From assembly GCF_005405205.1 (NCBI RefSeq), contig NZ_BJDP01000006.1, positions 1 to 64,000 of the forward strand: DNA of 64,000 nucleotides, in the 5' to 3' direction. Below, piece by piece: positions 42,109 to 51,243 of the stretch. The notes under the pieces were generated by a model. It made no database searches. It was not told the DNA's origin and was given only the letters and a program-made list of their open reading frames with translations. Origin of the DNA: Enterococcus pingfangensis. GTDB lineage: Bacteria; Bacillota; Bacilli; Lactobacillales; Enterococcaceae. How positions within the stretch are numbered: position 1 is the stretch's first letter; every line of letters starts with the position of its first letter. Position numbers and translations under genes: made by a program.

Positions 42109-44484
42109 TTATTTATTTGCTCCGTTTAAAGTTTCCCATTTCCAGTCTTCTACTTCTGGAATGTCTGTTCCGTTTGCACGAATGTAATCGTGATGGAAGG
42201 CTAGTGTATCATCCATTTTTTGAGAGAAGTCTGCGGCTTTTTCACCGTAAGCTGCATTAGCACCGTCTTGAGCTAAGTGGAAACGGTCCATTTCGCTGAA
42301 GACACGCATATCAAATGGAGTAGTGATATCACCATTTTCACGGTAGCCATGGATGTGGATGTTATGATTGTGACGATCAAAGAAGATGTCACGAACCATT
42401 CCTTCGTAACCATGGAAAGCAAAGACGATTGGTTTGTCTTTAGTAAAGATCGCATCGAATTGATCATCACTTAATCCGCGAGGATCGATTTCTGGATGAC
42501 GCAATTTCAATAAATCAACGACATTGACAAAACGAATTTTCAGTTCAGGGAACTGTTTATTCAAAATCGAAACAGCTGCTAAAGCTTCTAAGTTTGGTTC
42601 TGTACCAGCCGCAGCAACAACTAAATCAGGTTCTGCGCCATTATCTGTACTTGCCCAGTCAATGACTTTCAATCCTTCTTTCACTAATTCTTCTGCTTCA
42701 GTAGCTGAATAAAATTGTGGACGAGGGTGTTTACTTGAAACGATCAAGTTGATCACTTGTTTGTCTTGCATGGCTTTATCCATGACTGCCATCAAGCTGT
42801 TTGCATCTGCTGGTAAATATTCACGAATAAATTCTGGTTTTTTCTCAGCTAAGTGAGTCAATACACCTGGATCTTGGTGAGTGTAACCATTGTGATCTTG
42901 TTGGAATACAGTGGATGTCGCAATAACATTCAATGCAGGATATTCTTTCCGCCAAGCATGAGCGCTAGCTTTACGCATCCATTTGAAGTGTTGAGTCAAC
43001 ATAGAATCAACAACACGCAAGAATGATTCATAACTTGCAAAGAAGCCATGACGTCCAGTTAAAACATAACCTTCTAAGAAACCTTCTGCTTGGTGTTCAG
43101 ATAATTGACCATCAATTACTCGACCTGCTGAAGATTGCCATTCATCAGTACTATTTTTTGGTTCTAACCATTGGCGATCTGTTTCTTCAAAGACTTTATT
43201 CAAACGATTTGATTTCGTTTCATCTGGTCCGAAGATCCGGAAATTTGTTGGGTTTTTAACGACTATGTCACGAGCTTGTTGACCAAAGATGATCATGTCT
43301 TGTGCCATTACTGAACCAGGAGTCGTTGTATCGATTGCGTATTGTTTCCAATCAGGCATATTTATTGGTTTTGGATCAATCCCACCGTTAGTGATTGGAT
43401 TTGATGACATCCGTTTGCCGCCTTTAGGAGATAATTCTTTCAATTCGTCAACGATCTTGCCGTTTTCGTCAAATAATTCTTCTGGACGGTAAGATTTCAA
43501 CCAATCAACTAATTTATCTGCATGTTCCATGTCTTCTGAACCGACAGGGATTGGAACTTGGTGAGCACGGAAAGTCCCTTCAAGTTGTTCGCCAGCCCAT
43601 GTTTGAGGACCTGTCCAACCTTTAGGTGTTCTGAAAATAATGACCGGCCATGCAGGCATCTCAGCATCTTCAGCTTTACCTTTACGAGCTTCGCTTTGGA
43701 TTGCTTTGATTTCTTCAATGACTTCATCCAATACTTTTGCCATCAGCGGGTGAACTTCTGCAGGATCAGTTCCTACAACAAAATATGGTTTCCAGCCTAG
43801 GCCTTCAAAATATTTTTTCAAGTCTTCATCGCTTTTACGTGATAGAATCGTTGGATTAGAGATTTTTCCACCATTTAAGTAAAGGATTGGCAAGACAGCA
43901 CCATCATTGACTGGGTTGATAAATGTATTTGAGAACCAACCAGCAGCAAGAGGACCTGTTTCAGCTTCGCCATCACCAACGACAGTTGCAGCAATGACAT
44001 CAGGATTATCTAACACAGCACCTGTTGCATGTGAAAGGGCATAGCCTAATTCGCCGCCTTCATGAATAGAACCTGGTGTTTCTGGTGCCGCATGTGAAGC
44101 GATACCGCCAGGGAAAGAAAAGATTTTGCAAAGTTCTTTAAGCCCCGCTTCATCTTCTGTGATTTCTGGATAAGTTTCTGTATAGCTGCCATCAATGTAA
44201 GAGTTCGAAACCATTACTTGGCCGCCATGACCAGGACCTTCGATATAGAACATATTCAAATCATATTTATTGATCACACGATTCAAGTGAGCGTAAACAA
44301 AGTTTTGCCCGGCAATGGTACCCCAGTGACCGATTGGATGAGTTTTAACGTCTTCTTTTTTTAACGGCTGTTTCAATAAAGGGTTGTCTTTCAAATACAT
44401 TTGAGCGACAGAAATATAGTTAGCAGCACGCCACCAAGCATCAACTTTATTTAAGTAGTCTTGAGAATCTAAGTTATTTGACAT
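42109..44484 (-). CDS. xfp: Xylulose-5-phosphate/fructose-6-phosphate phosphoketolase
   Basis: Thiamine-diphosphate enzyme cleaving xylulose-5-P (and often fructose-6-P) with phosphate to acetyl phosphate plus an aldose phosphate, central to pentose fermentation. [14 protein letters not shown] near residue 48, [23 protein letters not shown] (TPP-binding GDGE) and [14 protein letters not shown] are hallmarks. 791 residues. ATG 44484 follows AAAGGAGA; the 17 extra codons upstream lack a ribosome site. Acetyl phosphate links it to Pta (11685). Codon use suggests high expression. Confidence 0.96.
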   Translation of the reverse strand: MSNNLDSQDYLNKVDAWWRAANYISVAQMYLKDNPLLKQPLKKEDVKTHPIGHWGTIAGQNFVYAHLNRVINKYDLNMFYIEGPGHGGQVMVSNSYIDGSYTETYPEITEDEAGLKELCKIFSFPGGIASHAAPETPGSIHEGGELGYALSHATGAVLDNPDVIAATVVGDGEAETGPLAAGWFSNTFINPVNDGAVLPILYLNGGKISNPTILSRKSDEDLKKYFEGLGWKPYFVVGTDPAEVHPLMAKVLDEVIEEIKAIQSEARKGKAEDAEMPAWPVIIFRTPKGWTGPQTWAGEQLEGTFRAHQVPIPVGSEDMEHADKLVDWLKSYRPEELFDENGKIVDELKELSPKGGKRMSSNPITNGGIDPKPINMPDWKQYAIDTTTPGSVMAQDMIIFGQQARDIVVKNPTNFRIFGPDETKSNRLNKVFEETDRQWLEPKNSTDEWQSSAGRVIDGQLSEHQAEGFLEGYVLTGRHGFFASYESFLRVVDSMLTQHFKWMRKASAHAWRKEYPALNVIATSTVFQQDHNGYTHQDPGVLTHLAEKKPEFIREYLPADANSLMAVMDKAMQDKQVINLIVSSKHPRPQFYSATEAEELVKEGLKVIDWASTDNGAEPDLVVAAAGTEPNLEALAAVSILNKQFPELKIRFVNVVDLLKLRHPEIDPRGLSDDQFDAIFTKDKPIVFAFHGYEGMVRDIFFDRHNHNIHIHGYRENGDITTPFDMRVFSEMDRFHLAQDGANAAYGEKAADFSQKMDDTLAFHHDYIRANGTDIPEVEDWKWETLNGANK

Positions 44485-44533
44485 GTAGAAAATCTCCTTT
44501 TTAAGTAAATAATACTTTAATGTTTTCACACAC

Positions 44534-44562
44534 AATATACATGGATTTCTAACATTTGTAAA
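44534..44562 (-). promoter_or_regulatory. Promoter of xfp
   Basis: On the minus strand TTTACA (44562-44557) and TATATT (44539-44534) are spaced exactly 17 bp, with the start about 45 nt before the ATG. The remaining 350 bp up to 44912 are AT-rich and hold nothing I can name. Confidence 0.7.
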
Positions 44563-44912
44563 CCCTTTTTTGGTATTTTTTACATTAAGTAGCGGACGTA
44601 ACAGGATAAAATAACTTAGTGATAGTTAGTAATGCTTTTAAAACAGAATAATACGGCCGTTTAATAACGAAAAAATATTGTGATAAATTTAACTTAATTT
44701 TGAAATCAAAGAGCTGAAAGTTGTAGATAAGCCGAAAATTGATAAATGATGACGGCTGAAAATAAACAAAAGGATAGTTAGTTCTAGAAATTTCATCAAT
44801 AGGTCATCTTTTTTTCTCATGTTTATTTAAAATGCGCATAATTTCTTCAAATATTGAGCGTAAGCTAAATGTAACCCTAATAGTTCTTTTTCCCTGCGAA
44901 AGTAGGAACCCC

Positions 44913-44954
44913 AAACAAACAAAGCCGACGCAAATGCGCCGGCTTTGTTTGTTT
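44913..44954 (-). terminator. Terminator of the C39-like peptidase gene
   Basis: Long stem AAACAAACAAAGCCG/CGGCTTTGTTTGTTT, extended by CGC/GCG, flanked by A/T. Positions 44913-44954. Confidence 0.85.
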
Positions 44955-44968
44955 AGCTAGTAGTCCAA

Positions 44969-45628
44969 TCAATTATATACCCACGCATTCGCAAGCTGCG
45001 GCATGAGCTGGTCAAGAGTGTATTCTTGTTTATAATGCGCTTTATCCGAAGAATCATTTGGATCATAAACAATGACTTGCTCGGTTTGGACACTTTTTTT
45101 GATTACCATAATGTGGCCGACATCAGTGAACTCGCCTGGAGTAACAGAAACGACTATAGGCAGATTTTGATTCAAAGATTGTTGGATCTTGGCTTGATCT
45201 TTCTCAAGGTTTTGGACATTCAATCCGTAGTTTTGTGCAAAAACTGGAAAAATCGACCAAGCAGTGCCTTGCCCTGCTTCGTAATAGCGATCACCGCTCC
45301 ATTGTAAAATTTCTGTTGGATAAACTGTACGATGCTCTCGATAAGAAAGAACCATTGCTAGCGAGGTGATAGCACAGCCATTAGTGGCTAAATCATTTTG
45401 TCCAGTGCCGTTGCCATAGGCTTCGTTTGCCCACCGCAAATCAGTTTGTAACAGCAGGGGAAAGTCCTGACCTTGTTCTTGAAGATATTGATTCGCACCG
45501 CTTGAGAAGTCATCTTGACTGTTAATTTCATTACCAAAGTGAAAAATTCGATCAGAAAAGATTCCTAGACTTGCGATCACTAAAAAGCAGCCTAGTAAAA
45601 TTGAAAATGGACGAATTCGTCGCCGCAT
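44969..45628 (-). CDS. Secreted or membrane-anchored C39-like cysteine peptidase
   Basis: Residues 7-25 are a hydrophobic export or anchor segment after MRRR. The papain-like C39 family 2 domain covers about 55-215: Cys in TNGCAITSLAMVLSY, His in DVGHIMVIKK, Asp/Asn in VYDPNDSS. 219 residues. ATG 45628 has GGAGGTG 8 nt upstream. Such proteins act on cell-surface or secreted substrates; target unknown. It is 67 nt downstream of the ABC-F gene on the same strand. Confidence 0.83.
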   Translation of the reverse strand: MRRRIRPFSILLGCFLVIASLGIFSDRIFHFGNEINSQDDFSSGANQYLQEQGQDFPLLLQTDLRWANEAYGNGTGQNDLATNGCAITSLAMVLSYREHRTVYPTEILQWSGDRYYEAGQGTAWSIFPVFAQNYGLNVQNLEKDQAKIQQSLNQNLPIVVSVTPGEFTDVGHIMVIKKSVQTEQVIVYDPNDSSDKAHYKQEYTLDQLMPQLANAWVYN

Positions 45629-45695
45629 AAAAAACACCTCCACTCTTTCATTAAAACGAAAAATAGGGGAGGTGTCATCGGTCAAAAGTTGTAGA

Positions 45696-47615
45696 TTATT
45701 CGAAGTCTTCTAATTCTAAACTGAGCTCTTCCCAAGATGAAAGTAATTCTTCTTGTTTGGCTTTTTGTGCTTCCAACTCGTTCGTCAATTCTAATAACTG
45801 AACATGATCATTCAAGACATCAGGCTGGCTCATTTGGATTTCTAATTCAGCAATTTTTTGATCTAAAGCAGTAAGTGTTTCTTCGACCGTTTCAATCTTG
45901 CGCCGCAAACTGCGAATCAATTTCTGCTGCTCTTTATTTTGATGAAATTTTTTCTTTGGAACTTCGATCGTGGCGGTTTCTTTTGCCCGCAATTCAGCGA
46001 TCTCTTCTTCTTCTTTTTTCTTTTCCAAGTAGTAATCATAATCACCCAGATACAAGCGGCTACCTTCAGGTGAAAGTTCGATCACTTTGTTGGCGATTCG
46101 ATTGATAAAATAGCGGTCATGAGAAACAAACAGCAATGTGCCTTGATAATCGATCAATGCATTTTCCAAAACTTCTTTGTTGTCGATGTCTAAGTGGTTC
46201 GTTGGTTCATCAAGAATCAAAAAATTTTCTTTATCCATGGAAAGTTTGGCCAGAGCGACCCGCGCTTTTTCACCACCACTCAATAATGGAATGGTCTTTT
46301 CAACATCTTCACCGCTGAAAAGGAAACCGCCCAACACACTGCGGATATCTTTTTCCGGGGTAGTAGGATGTTCATCCCACAATTCGGCTAAAATCGTTTT
46401 ATTGCCGTGCAGATCGGCTTGTCCTTGGTCATAGTAACCGACAGTGACATTGGTACCAAAATGCGGTTCTCCTTTGATAAAAGGGAGTTGTCCAATCAAA
46501 GATTTTAATAGTGTAGATTTGCCAATCCCATTAGGACCAACAAGTGCGATCGCGTCTTCTTTGCGGACATCTAGCTCGATCGGTTCGGCCAGCGTTTTTT
46601 CATAACCAATTGCGGCATCTTCAATCTGCAAGACGACATTACCAGAAACCTTATCAATATCAAACATGAATCTCGCTGATTTTTCTTTACCATCAGGTCG
46701 ATCCAAACGATCCATTTTTTCTAAAGTTTTACGTCGACTTTGTGCACGTTTCGTTGTAGACGCACGAACTAAATTCCGAGCGACAAAATCTTCGAGTTTT
46801 TCAATCTTGTCTTGCTGCTTCTCATAGGCTTTCCAATCACTGGCAAGCTGTGCAGCTTTCAAATCCAAATAGCGGGAATAATTCCCGGTATAGTGGCGGA
46901 TCTTGTGACGTGAGATTTCATAGATCTCATTTACGACACGATCTAAAAAGTAGCGGTCATGAGAAACAATCAATAACGCCCCTGAATATCCTTGTAAATA
47001 GTCTTCCAACCAAGCCAAGGTTTCGATGTCTAAATGATTGGTCGGTTCATCAAGAATCAAGATGTCAGGCTTGACCAACAACATTCGGGCTAAAGCCAAA
47101 CGCGTCTTTTGACCACCGGACAAGGTACTGATCTCTTTGTCATAAAAACTATCATCAAATTTAAACCCATGAAGGACACTGCGAATCTCATTTTCATAGC
47201 CATAACCATTTTGCTCATTAAAATCATGCTGAAGCTGATCGTATTCTTTCAACAAAGAAGCATAATGGGAATCACTCTCAGGGGTTTCGCCGATTTTGAT
47301 CTCGACTTCCCGCATCCGAGTTTCCATTTGACGTACCTTTTCAAAAGCCTTCAACATTTCATTCCAAATTGTTTCATTTGAATCTAGGCCAGTATCTTGA
47401 GCCAGATAGCCTAAAGTGGCTTGTTTATTTTTAATAACTTGCCCCGCATCGGGTGCTTCGATGTTGGCGATAATTTTTAACAGCGTAGATTTACCCGCGC
47501 CGTTTCGTCCAACTAGGCCGATTCGCGCTTTGCTGTCGACTTCAAGATGAATATTTTCAAATAAAGTGTCAGCGCCAAAATAGCGGGCGATTTGATTTGC
47601 TTGTAATAAAATCAT
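45696..47615 (-). CDS. ABC-F family ribosome-associated ATPase
   Basis: Two ABC cassettes in one soluble protein with no membrane segment. First Walker A GRNGAGKST, signature STLSGGQKTR, Walker B LLILDEPTNHLD-like. Second Walker A GPNGIGKST, signature PLLSGGEKAR. The linker between them (about 245-310) is long and charged, and the last 90 residues form a coiled coil. 639 residues, closest in layout to YdiF/Uup. ABC-F proteins help stalled ribosomes; the linker is not obviously of the antibiotic-resistance subtype. Confidence 0.9.
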   Translation of the reverse strand: MILLQANQIARYFGADTLFENIHLEVDSKARIGLVGRNGAGKSTLLKIIANIEAPDAGQVIKNKQATLGYLAQDTGLDSNETIWNEMLKAFEKVRQMETRMREVEIKIGETPESDSHYASLLKEYDQLQHDFNEQNGYGYENEIRSVLHGFKFDDSFYDKEISTLSGGQKTRLALARMLLVKPDILILDEPTNHLDIETLAWLEDYLQGYSGALLIVSHDRYFLDRVVNEIYEISRHKIRHYTGNYSRYLDLKAAQLASDWKAYEKQQDKIEKLEDFVARNLVRASTTKRAQSRRKTLEKMDRLDRPDGKEKSARFMFDIDKVSGNVVLQIEDAAIGYEKTLAEPIELDVRKEDAIALVGPNGIGKSTLLKSLIGQLPFIKGEPHFGTNVTVGYYDQGQADLHGNKTILAELWDEHPTTPEKDIRSVLGGFLFSGEDVEKTIPLLSGGEKARVALAKLSMDKENFLILDEPTNHLDIDNKEVLENALIDYQGTLLFVSHDRYFINRIANKVIELSPEGSRLYLGDYDYYLEKKKEEEEIAELRAKETATIEVPKKKFHQNKEQQKLIRSLRRKIETVEETLTALDQKIAELEIQMSQPDVLNDHVQLLELTNELEAQKAKQEELLSSWEELSLELEDFE

Positions 47616-47739
47616 TGGATATCTTCCTTAAATTTATTTTTCCGAATGGACTCAGTCTACCATATTTTTGCAAACGTTGCGATTGGAAGCGGTCATTTTG
47701 CCGGATCGTGATTTTTTCACAAAATTTCGAGCAAGTACG

Positions 47740-47769
47740 TTGCAATTATATAGACATTCTTGCTATTAT
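47740..47769 (+). promoter_or_regulatory. Promoter of rex
   Basis: TTGCAA (47740-47745) and TATTAT (47764-47769) with an 18-bp spacer; TGC precedes the -10. It lies about 49 nt before the rex start. Confidence 0.5.
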
Positions 47770-47817
47770 AGTTCAGTAGTAAACATTTACGAATTTTTTT
47801 AATGAAGGAGAGTTATT

Positions 47818-48456
47818 GTGAAAGAAAATGCAATTCCAAAAGCAACTGTTAAACGATTGCCGTTATACTATCGGTATTTACGTATATTAAATAATGCAGG
47901 AAAAACGAAAGTGTCTTCAACTGAACTAAGTGAGGCGATCCAAGTCGATAGTGCTACGATTCGTCGTGATTTTTCTTACTTTGGTGAATTAGGCAAACGT
48001 GGATACGGATATGATGTAGAAGATTTGATGTATTTCTTTGGAAAAATCTTGAATGACGATCAATTGACGAACGTCGCTTTAGTCGGTGTCGGAAATTTAG
48101 GTAGCGCCTTGTTAAAATTCAAGTTCCACCAAAGCAATAGCATCCGCGTAAGTTGCGCGTTTGATATCAAAGAAGATATCGTTGGGCGCATTGTGGATGG
48201 TATCCCTGTATATCCATTGGATAGCATGGTAGAACAAATCAAATTACAACAAATCGAGATCGCAATTTTGACCTTGCCTGCCGAACAAGGACAACAAGTC
48301 GTTGATCAATTGGCTGAAGCAGGGATCAAAGGAATCTTGAACTTTACCGCGGCTCGACTAACGGCACCAGATAATATTATTATCCAAAGTGTTGATTTGA
48401 CGAATGAATTACAAACATTGATCTATTTCCTGCATCACAACACGGATAACAAATAA
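47818..48456 (+). CDS. rex: Redox-sensing transcriptional repressor Rex
   Basis: Senses the NADH/NAD+ ratio and represses fermentation genes. Winged helix at 12-75 (VDSATIRRDFSYFGELGKRG). Rossmann NADH-binding domain starts at GVGNLGSALLKF (90-101). C-terminal domain-swapped helix present. 212 residues. Start is GTG with AAGGAGAG upstream. The next terminator is at 48546. Confidence 0.96.
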   Translation: MKENAIPKATVKRLPLYYRYLRILNNAGKTKVSSTELSEAIQVDSATIRRDFSYFGELGKRGYGYDVEDLMYFFGKILNDDQLTNVALVGVGNLGSALLKFKFHQSNSIRVSCAFDIKEDIVGRIVDGIPVYPLDSMVEQIKLQQIEIAILTLPAEQGQQVVDQLAEAGIKGILNFTAARLTAPDNIIIQSVDLTNELQTLIYFLHHNTDNK

Positions 48457-48545
48457 AAGAAGTTGTGATAGGAGTAGGCAGTTTTAAGAAATAAGAAGCA
48501 ATTTTGGTTTATTTTCGAAGAAATTGCCGGGGCACCGTTTATTCG

Positions 48546-48583
48546 AAAAAAGGATGTGACAAAAATTTTGTCACATCCTTTTT
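48546..48583 (+). terminator. Bidirectional terminator between rex and the thioredoxin gene
   Basis: AAAAAGGATGTGACAAAA pairs with its complement TTTTGTCACATCCTTTTT around a 2-nt loop; both genes converge on it. Confidence 0.85.
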
Positions 48584-48589
48584 CGGGGG

Positions 48590-48934
48590 TCAATGTTCGC
48601 TGAACAATGATTGATAATCTGTCATTTCTGAATCTGTCGGTAATTGCTGCAAAAGTTCTTCTAAAGAATGAAAGTCGATGAAACGAGCTTGACGACTCAC
48701 TTCTTTTCCCTCATGAAAAACTAAAACCGCAGGCACTGTCAATACTTCAAAGAAACCAGCTAATTCAGGTTCGTGCATAATATCCAATTGATGAAAAGCA
48801 ATCGCATTCGTTTCAGCAAGTTTTTTAACTCTGGGCGCATCAACATGGCAAATACTGCACGTTTCCGAAGAAATAAATACGATGTTATTCATCTCATCAG
48901 CAATCGCCTGTTTGACACTTGCTAAGGTAGCCAT
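48590..48934 (-). CDS. Thioredoxin-family protein
   Basis: A small redox protein with the active site Cys-Ser-Ile-Cys (SSETCSICHVDAP, about residues 24-36) instead of CGPC, and the cis-Pro strand LTVPAVLVF. 114 residues, cytoplasmic (no signal peptide). ATG 48934 has AAGGAAG 7 nt upstream; the TTG six bases earlier is less likely. It resembles YbbN/YtpP-like thioredoxins; its partner is unknown. Confidence 0.85.
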   Translation of the reverse strand: MATLASVKQAIADEMNNIVFISSETCSICHVDAPRVKKLAETNAIAFHQLDIMHEPELAGFFEVLTVPAVLVFHEGKEVSRQARFIDFHSLEELLQQLPTDSEMTDYQSLFSEH

Positions 48935-49064
48935 AAGCAAACTTCCTTTCTTAGTAAACGCTTATTGTCTGTAAGATAACTAGAAAGGATCAATCTGTCA
49001 ATTTTATTGTTTGAAATAAATGGTTGTCCAATTTAATAAAAAGCGTTATACTCTCTAATGTATC

Positions 49065-49135
49065 GCGGGTGTAGTTTAGTGGTAAAACAGAAGCTTCCCA
49101 AGCTTCCGTCGCGAGTTCGATTCTCGTCACCCGCT
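49065..49135 (+). tRNA. tRNA-Gly (anticodon CCC)
   Basis: 71-nt cloverleaf: acceptor GCGGGTG/CACCCGC with discriminator T. The D arm holds TAGTTTAGTGGTAAAA. The anticodon stem GAAGC/GCTTC surrounds loop TTCCCAA. The T arm is GCGAG-TTCGATT-CTCGT. No CCA is encoded. CCC reads GGG. Confidence 0.95.
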
Positions 49136-49142
49136 TCCTTGA

Positions 49143-49183
49143 AGAGTGCCAATCCCTTGATACCAAAGGGTTTTAGGCACTCT
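49143..49183 (+). terminator. Terminator of the tRNA-Gly gene
   Basis: AGAGTGCC (49143-49150) pairs with GGCACTCT (49176-49183), with an inner CCCTT/AAGGG, then a seven-T run. The 150 bp after it contain one T-poor hairpin (AACTC-GCTG/CAGC-GAGTT, 49250-49283) and no credible gene. Confidence 0.8.
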
Positions 49184-49336
49184 TTTTTTGGCTGTTACAC
49201 AAAAATTACACAAAAAAATTAAAAAAGAATCGAAAGAAGTGTTTAATAAAAACTCCGCTGGTTTATTTACAGCAGAGTTCTTGAAAGGTATTCTGTTTAT
49301 TTTGAATGATCAAGACTGCTTGGCTGTCGATTCGTG

Positions 49337-50314
49337 CTACACTTTATCAAGAATTTTAATATCTGGATCGTCTGAGTGTTGCGTTGCGATTTCATCTTTG
49401 AAGATTGAGAGATCCTTTTGGAAGATGTATTTACTAAATTGTTCACTTAATATTTGACTGACATTTCGATAAGCGAAAGTCGGTGTGTTCGGTAAAGTAT
49501 AGTAGTAAAGGCCATTTTTTTCATAAACAGGCTGATCAACGGTTGTAAATTGATTGCCTTCAATGGCATTTCCGGCATCAGCGGCTATATCAATAATGAA
49601 AGTGCCTTTTTTTAATTGGGCTTGATCCTCGATAGATAAAATCGGTTCGCCTGAATCGCCGACTCTGATTCCGTTAACGACAATCGAGTATTTAGATAAT
49701 TGCCGTTTGAAATTCGGCAATGTTTTGCGATAAAAAAGTTGGACAGACGAAGAAAGTTTTGAAACGCCGTGGAAGGCGCCTTGTGCAGTATTTCCTGAGC
49801 CTAAAATAGCGATCTCATGGTCGCTAGTTGGTAAAAGGCCGAAACTCAGCAGTGCATGCAACACCCCAGCATAACCAGCGTAAAAGCTGTTTTGATAGAC
49901 AAAATTTTTCGGGATGATTTTTGAAGTGTAAGATTTTCCTTGATAGAACATCGTTGGTTTTTGATTATCGATATCAAGAACATAGAGATTTTTAGGAATC
50001 GCTTGAGTTTCCATAAATTTTTTGCCAGATCCTAAGGGGTGAGTCCAGCCGATGATCATCTGATTTGGTCGGATCAAGTCATAATCGCATGGTTGGATGA
50101 TTTTTAGGGAAAAGATTCCATCACATAAGGCAAAGATTTCAGTGCGACTTAAAATCGTGCAACCTGCTTCCTGATACTCTTCATCAGTGATACCCAGAGA
50201 GCCTCCGAAACCGTTTTCAATATAAATCGAATTGGCAAATTGCTTGATGTGTTCAGGAAGCAATGGCAACCGACGTTCATGAGGAAAATCTGTTTTTAGA
50301 AAACCCAATTTCAT
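49337..50314 (-). CDS. ceo: N5-(carboxyethyl)ornithine synthase
   Basis: NADPH-dependent enzyme that reductively condenses pyruvate with ornithine (or lysine), known from Lactococcus lactis. The N-terminus (RRLPLLPEHIK), IIGWTHPLGSGKKFM, NSFYAGYAGVLHALL, ILGSGNTAQGAFHGVSKLSS and PNTPTFAYRNVSQ follow the lactococcal CeoS order closely; the fold is that of alanine dehydrogenase. 325 residues. GGAGATG lies upstream of ATG. Monocistronic. The physiological role of its imino-acid product is poorly known. Confidence 0.85.
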   Translation of the reverse strand: MKLGFLKTDFPHERRLPLLPEHIKQFANSIYIENGFGGSLGITDEEYQEAGCTILSRTEIFALCDGIFSLKIIQPCDYDLIRPNQMIIGWTHPLGSGKKFMETQAIPKNLYVLDIDNQKPTMFYQGKSYTSKIIPKNFVYQNSFYAGYAGVLHALLSFGLLPTSDHEIAILGSGNTAQGAFHGVSKLSSSVQLFYRKTLPNFKRQLSKYSIVVNGIRVGDSGEPILSIEDQAQLKKGTFIIDIAADAGNAIEGNQFTTVDQPVYEKNGLYYYTLPNTPTFAYRNVSQILSEQFSKYIFQKDLSIFKDEIATQHSDDPDIKILDKV

Positions 50315-51012
50315 AATAACATCTCCATTCTATTCATATTATTTTACACATAATATTATTTAAAAATATCTTTTGGTGATACTTTTATATTATTTAATCT
50401 AACATAGATTGTCAATTATTTTCTAAAATGAAGCCTATTAGGTTATAAAATAGTCTGTGAATTATAAAAAGGAAAGTCGAAAAAACATTCATCATTTGTT
50501 TTATTATCACAGAATGATTTTTGTATCAGTGAATATTTTCCTACCGATTCCTACTTTTATTTGGAGGAATCTTGCTATTTAATTCGTAGTTGAAGTATGC
50601 TAATGTGGACGTGGGGAAAAATCCCCACTAGGATAGTATTTCCTGATTAAATCAACGTTTGTGGCTGAGCGTTGATTTTTTTATATATTTTTTGAAAGCG
50701 AATTATGTGTAAAAGAATATTCATGCTCGGTGATGATTTATCGGGATCTGGAATGAAGCAATCTTTTTGGTGAAAAAGAGCCAAACTCTTGAATCTGCTG
50801 GAGTTCCATTCAATGTCAGCATATACTATGGGTGAATCTATAACAGGCAGAATATGGCAACTTGTTGAAAGTGATCCGTTGTGTCTTGTCTGTACAATTA
50901 TGGAAACAAAAAATTATTAGACGAAATTTTGGTATACTGATTAAAAGCACCAGTGTTCTGCTTTGGCAGTATTGCTTAGCGGAAGATTTGTTGGTGAAAA
51001 GGAGTTGAGGGT
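50315..51012. other. Long intergenic region with a possible small RNA
   Basis: 698 bp without a credible protein gene, between the divergent ceo and nfeD-like genes. It contains the candidate small RNA at 50607-50682 and an extended -10 (TGGTATACT, 50931-50939) about 75 nt before the nfeD-like gene. Elsewhere I see nothing distinctive. Confidence 0.5.
50607..50682 (+). ncRNA. Candidate small RNA, about 75 nt
   Basis: TTGCTA (50572-50577) and TATGCT (50596-50601), 18 bp apart, predict a start near 50607. Downstream are a hairpin GTGGGGA/TCCCCAC (50611-50628) and a typical terminator AAATCAACG/CGTTGATTT (50649-50678) with a T run. No ORF is nearby on this strand, so the terminator needs a transcript of its own. 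Confidence 0.42.
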
Positions 51013-51243
51013 TTGTCAGATTATCAAATGGAAAAAACGATGGGAAAGTTTTTTCGCAGTAAAGGATCAAAGGTAACAGGAATCGTTCGAATCTTAGGAA
51101 GTTGGTATGATTACAAAGTGGTTAATGGCTCTCCTGAACCGGGAGATATGCTGGAAGTTATTGATTTTACCAGTCGAGAATTACTAGTTGTCATCAATAA
51201 TAATCTAGAAGAAAGAGATGTGAATTATATTGTTAATCTTTAA
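51013..51243 (+). CDS. NfeD-like OB-fold protein
   Basis: 76 residues with the beta-rich pattern of the soluble NfeD C-terminal domain (GSKVTGIVRILG, then W-Y-D-Y-K-V strands and a PEPGDMLEVIDF turn). The membrane-spanning and protease parts of full NfeD proteins are missing. It overlaps the SPFH gene by 14 nt, the classical NfeD-SPFH pairing. Start is TTG 51013 with AAGGAGTTGAGGG upstream. The domain probably binds the SPFH partner. Confidence 0.72.
   Translation: MSDYQMEKTMGKFFRSKGSKVTGIVRILGSWYDYKVVNGSPEPGDMLEVIDFTSRELLVVINNNLEERDVNYIVNL

Noticed and set aside
42277-43492. Several plus-strand frames within the phosphoketolase gene
   Set aside because: They are antisense shadows of a highly biased gene, without ribosome sites or recognisable domains.
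47705-47722. Rex-binding site (TCGTGA-N5-TCACAA) upstream of rex
   Set aside because: The half-sites resemble the Rex consensus, but the spacing is one base short and one half has a mismatch, so autoregulation cannot be claimed.
49188-49457. 89-codon plus-strand frame after tRNA-Gly
   Set aside because: No ribosome site, odd composition, and its second half is antisense to the carboxyethylornithine synthase gene.
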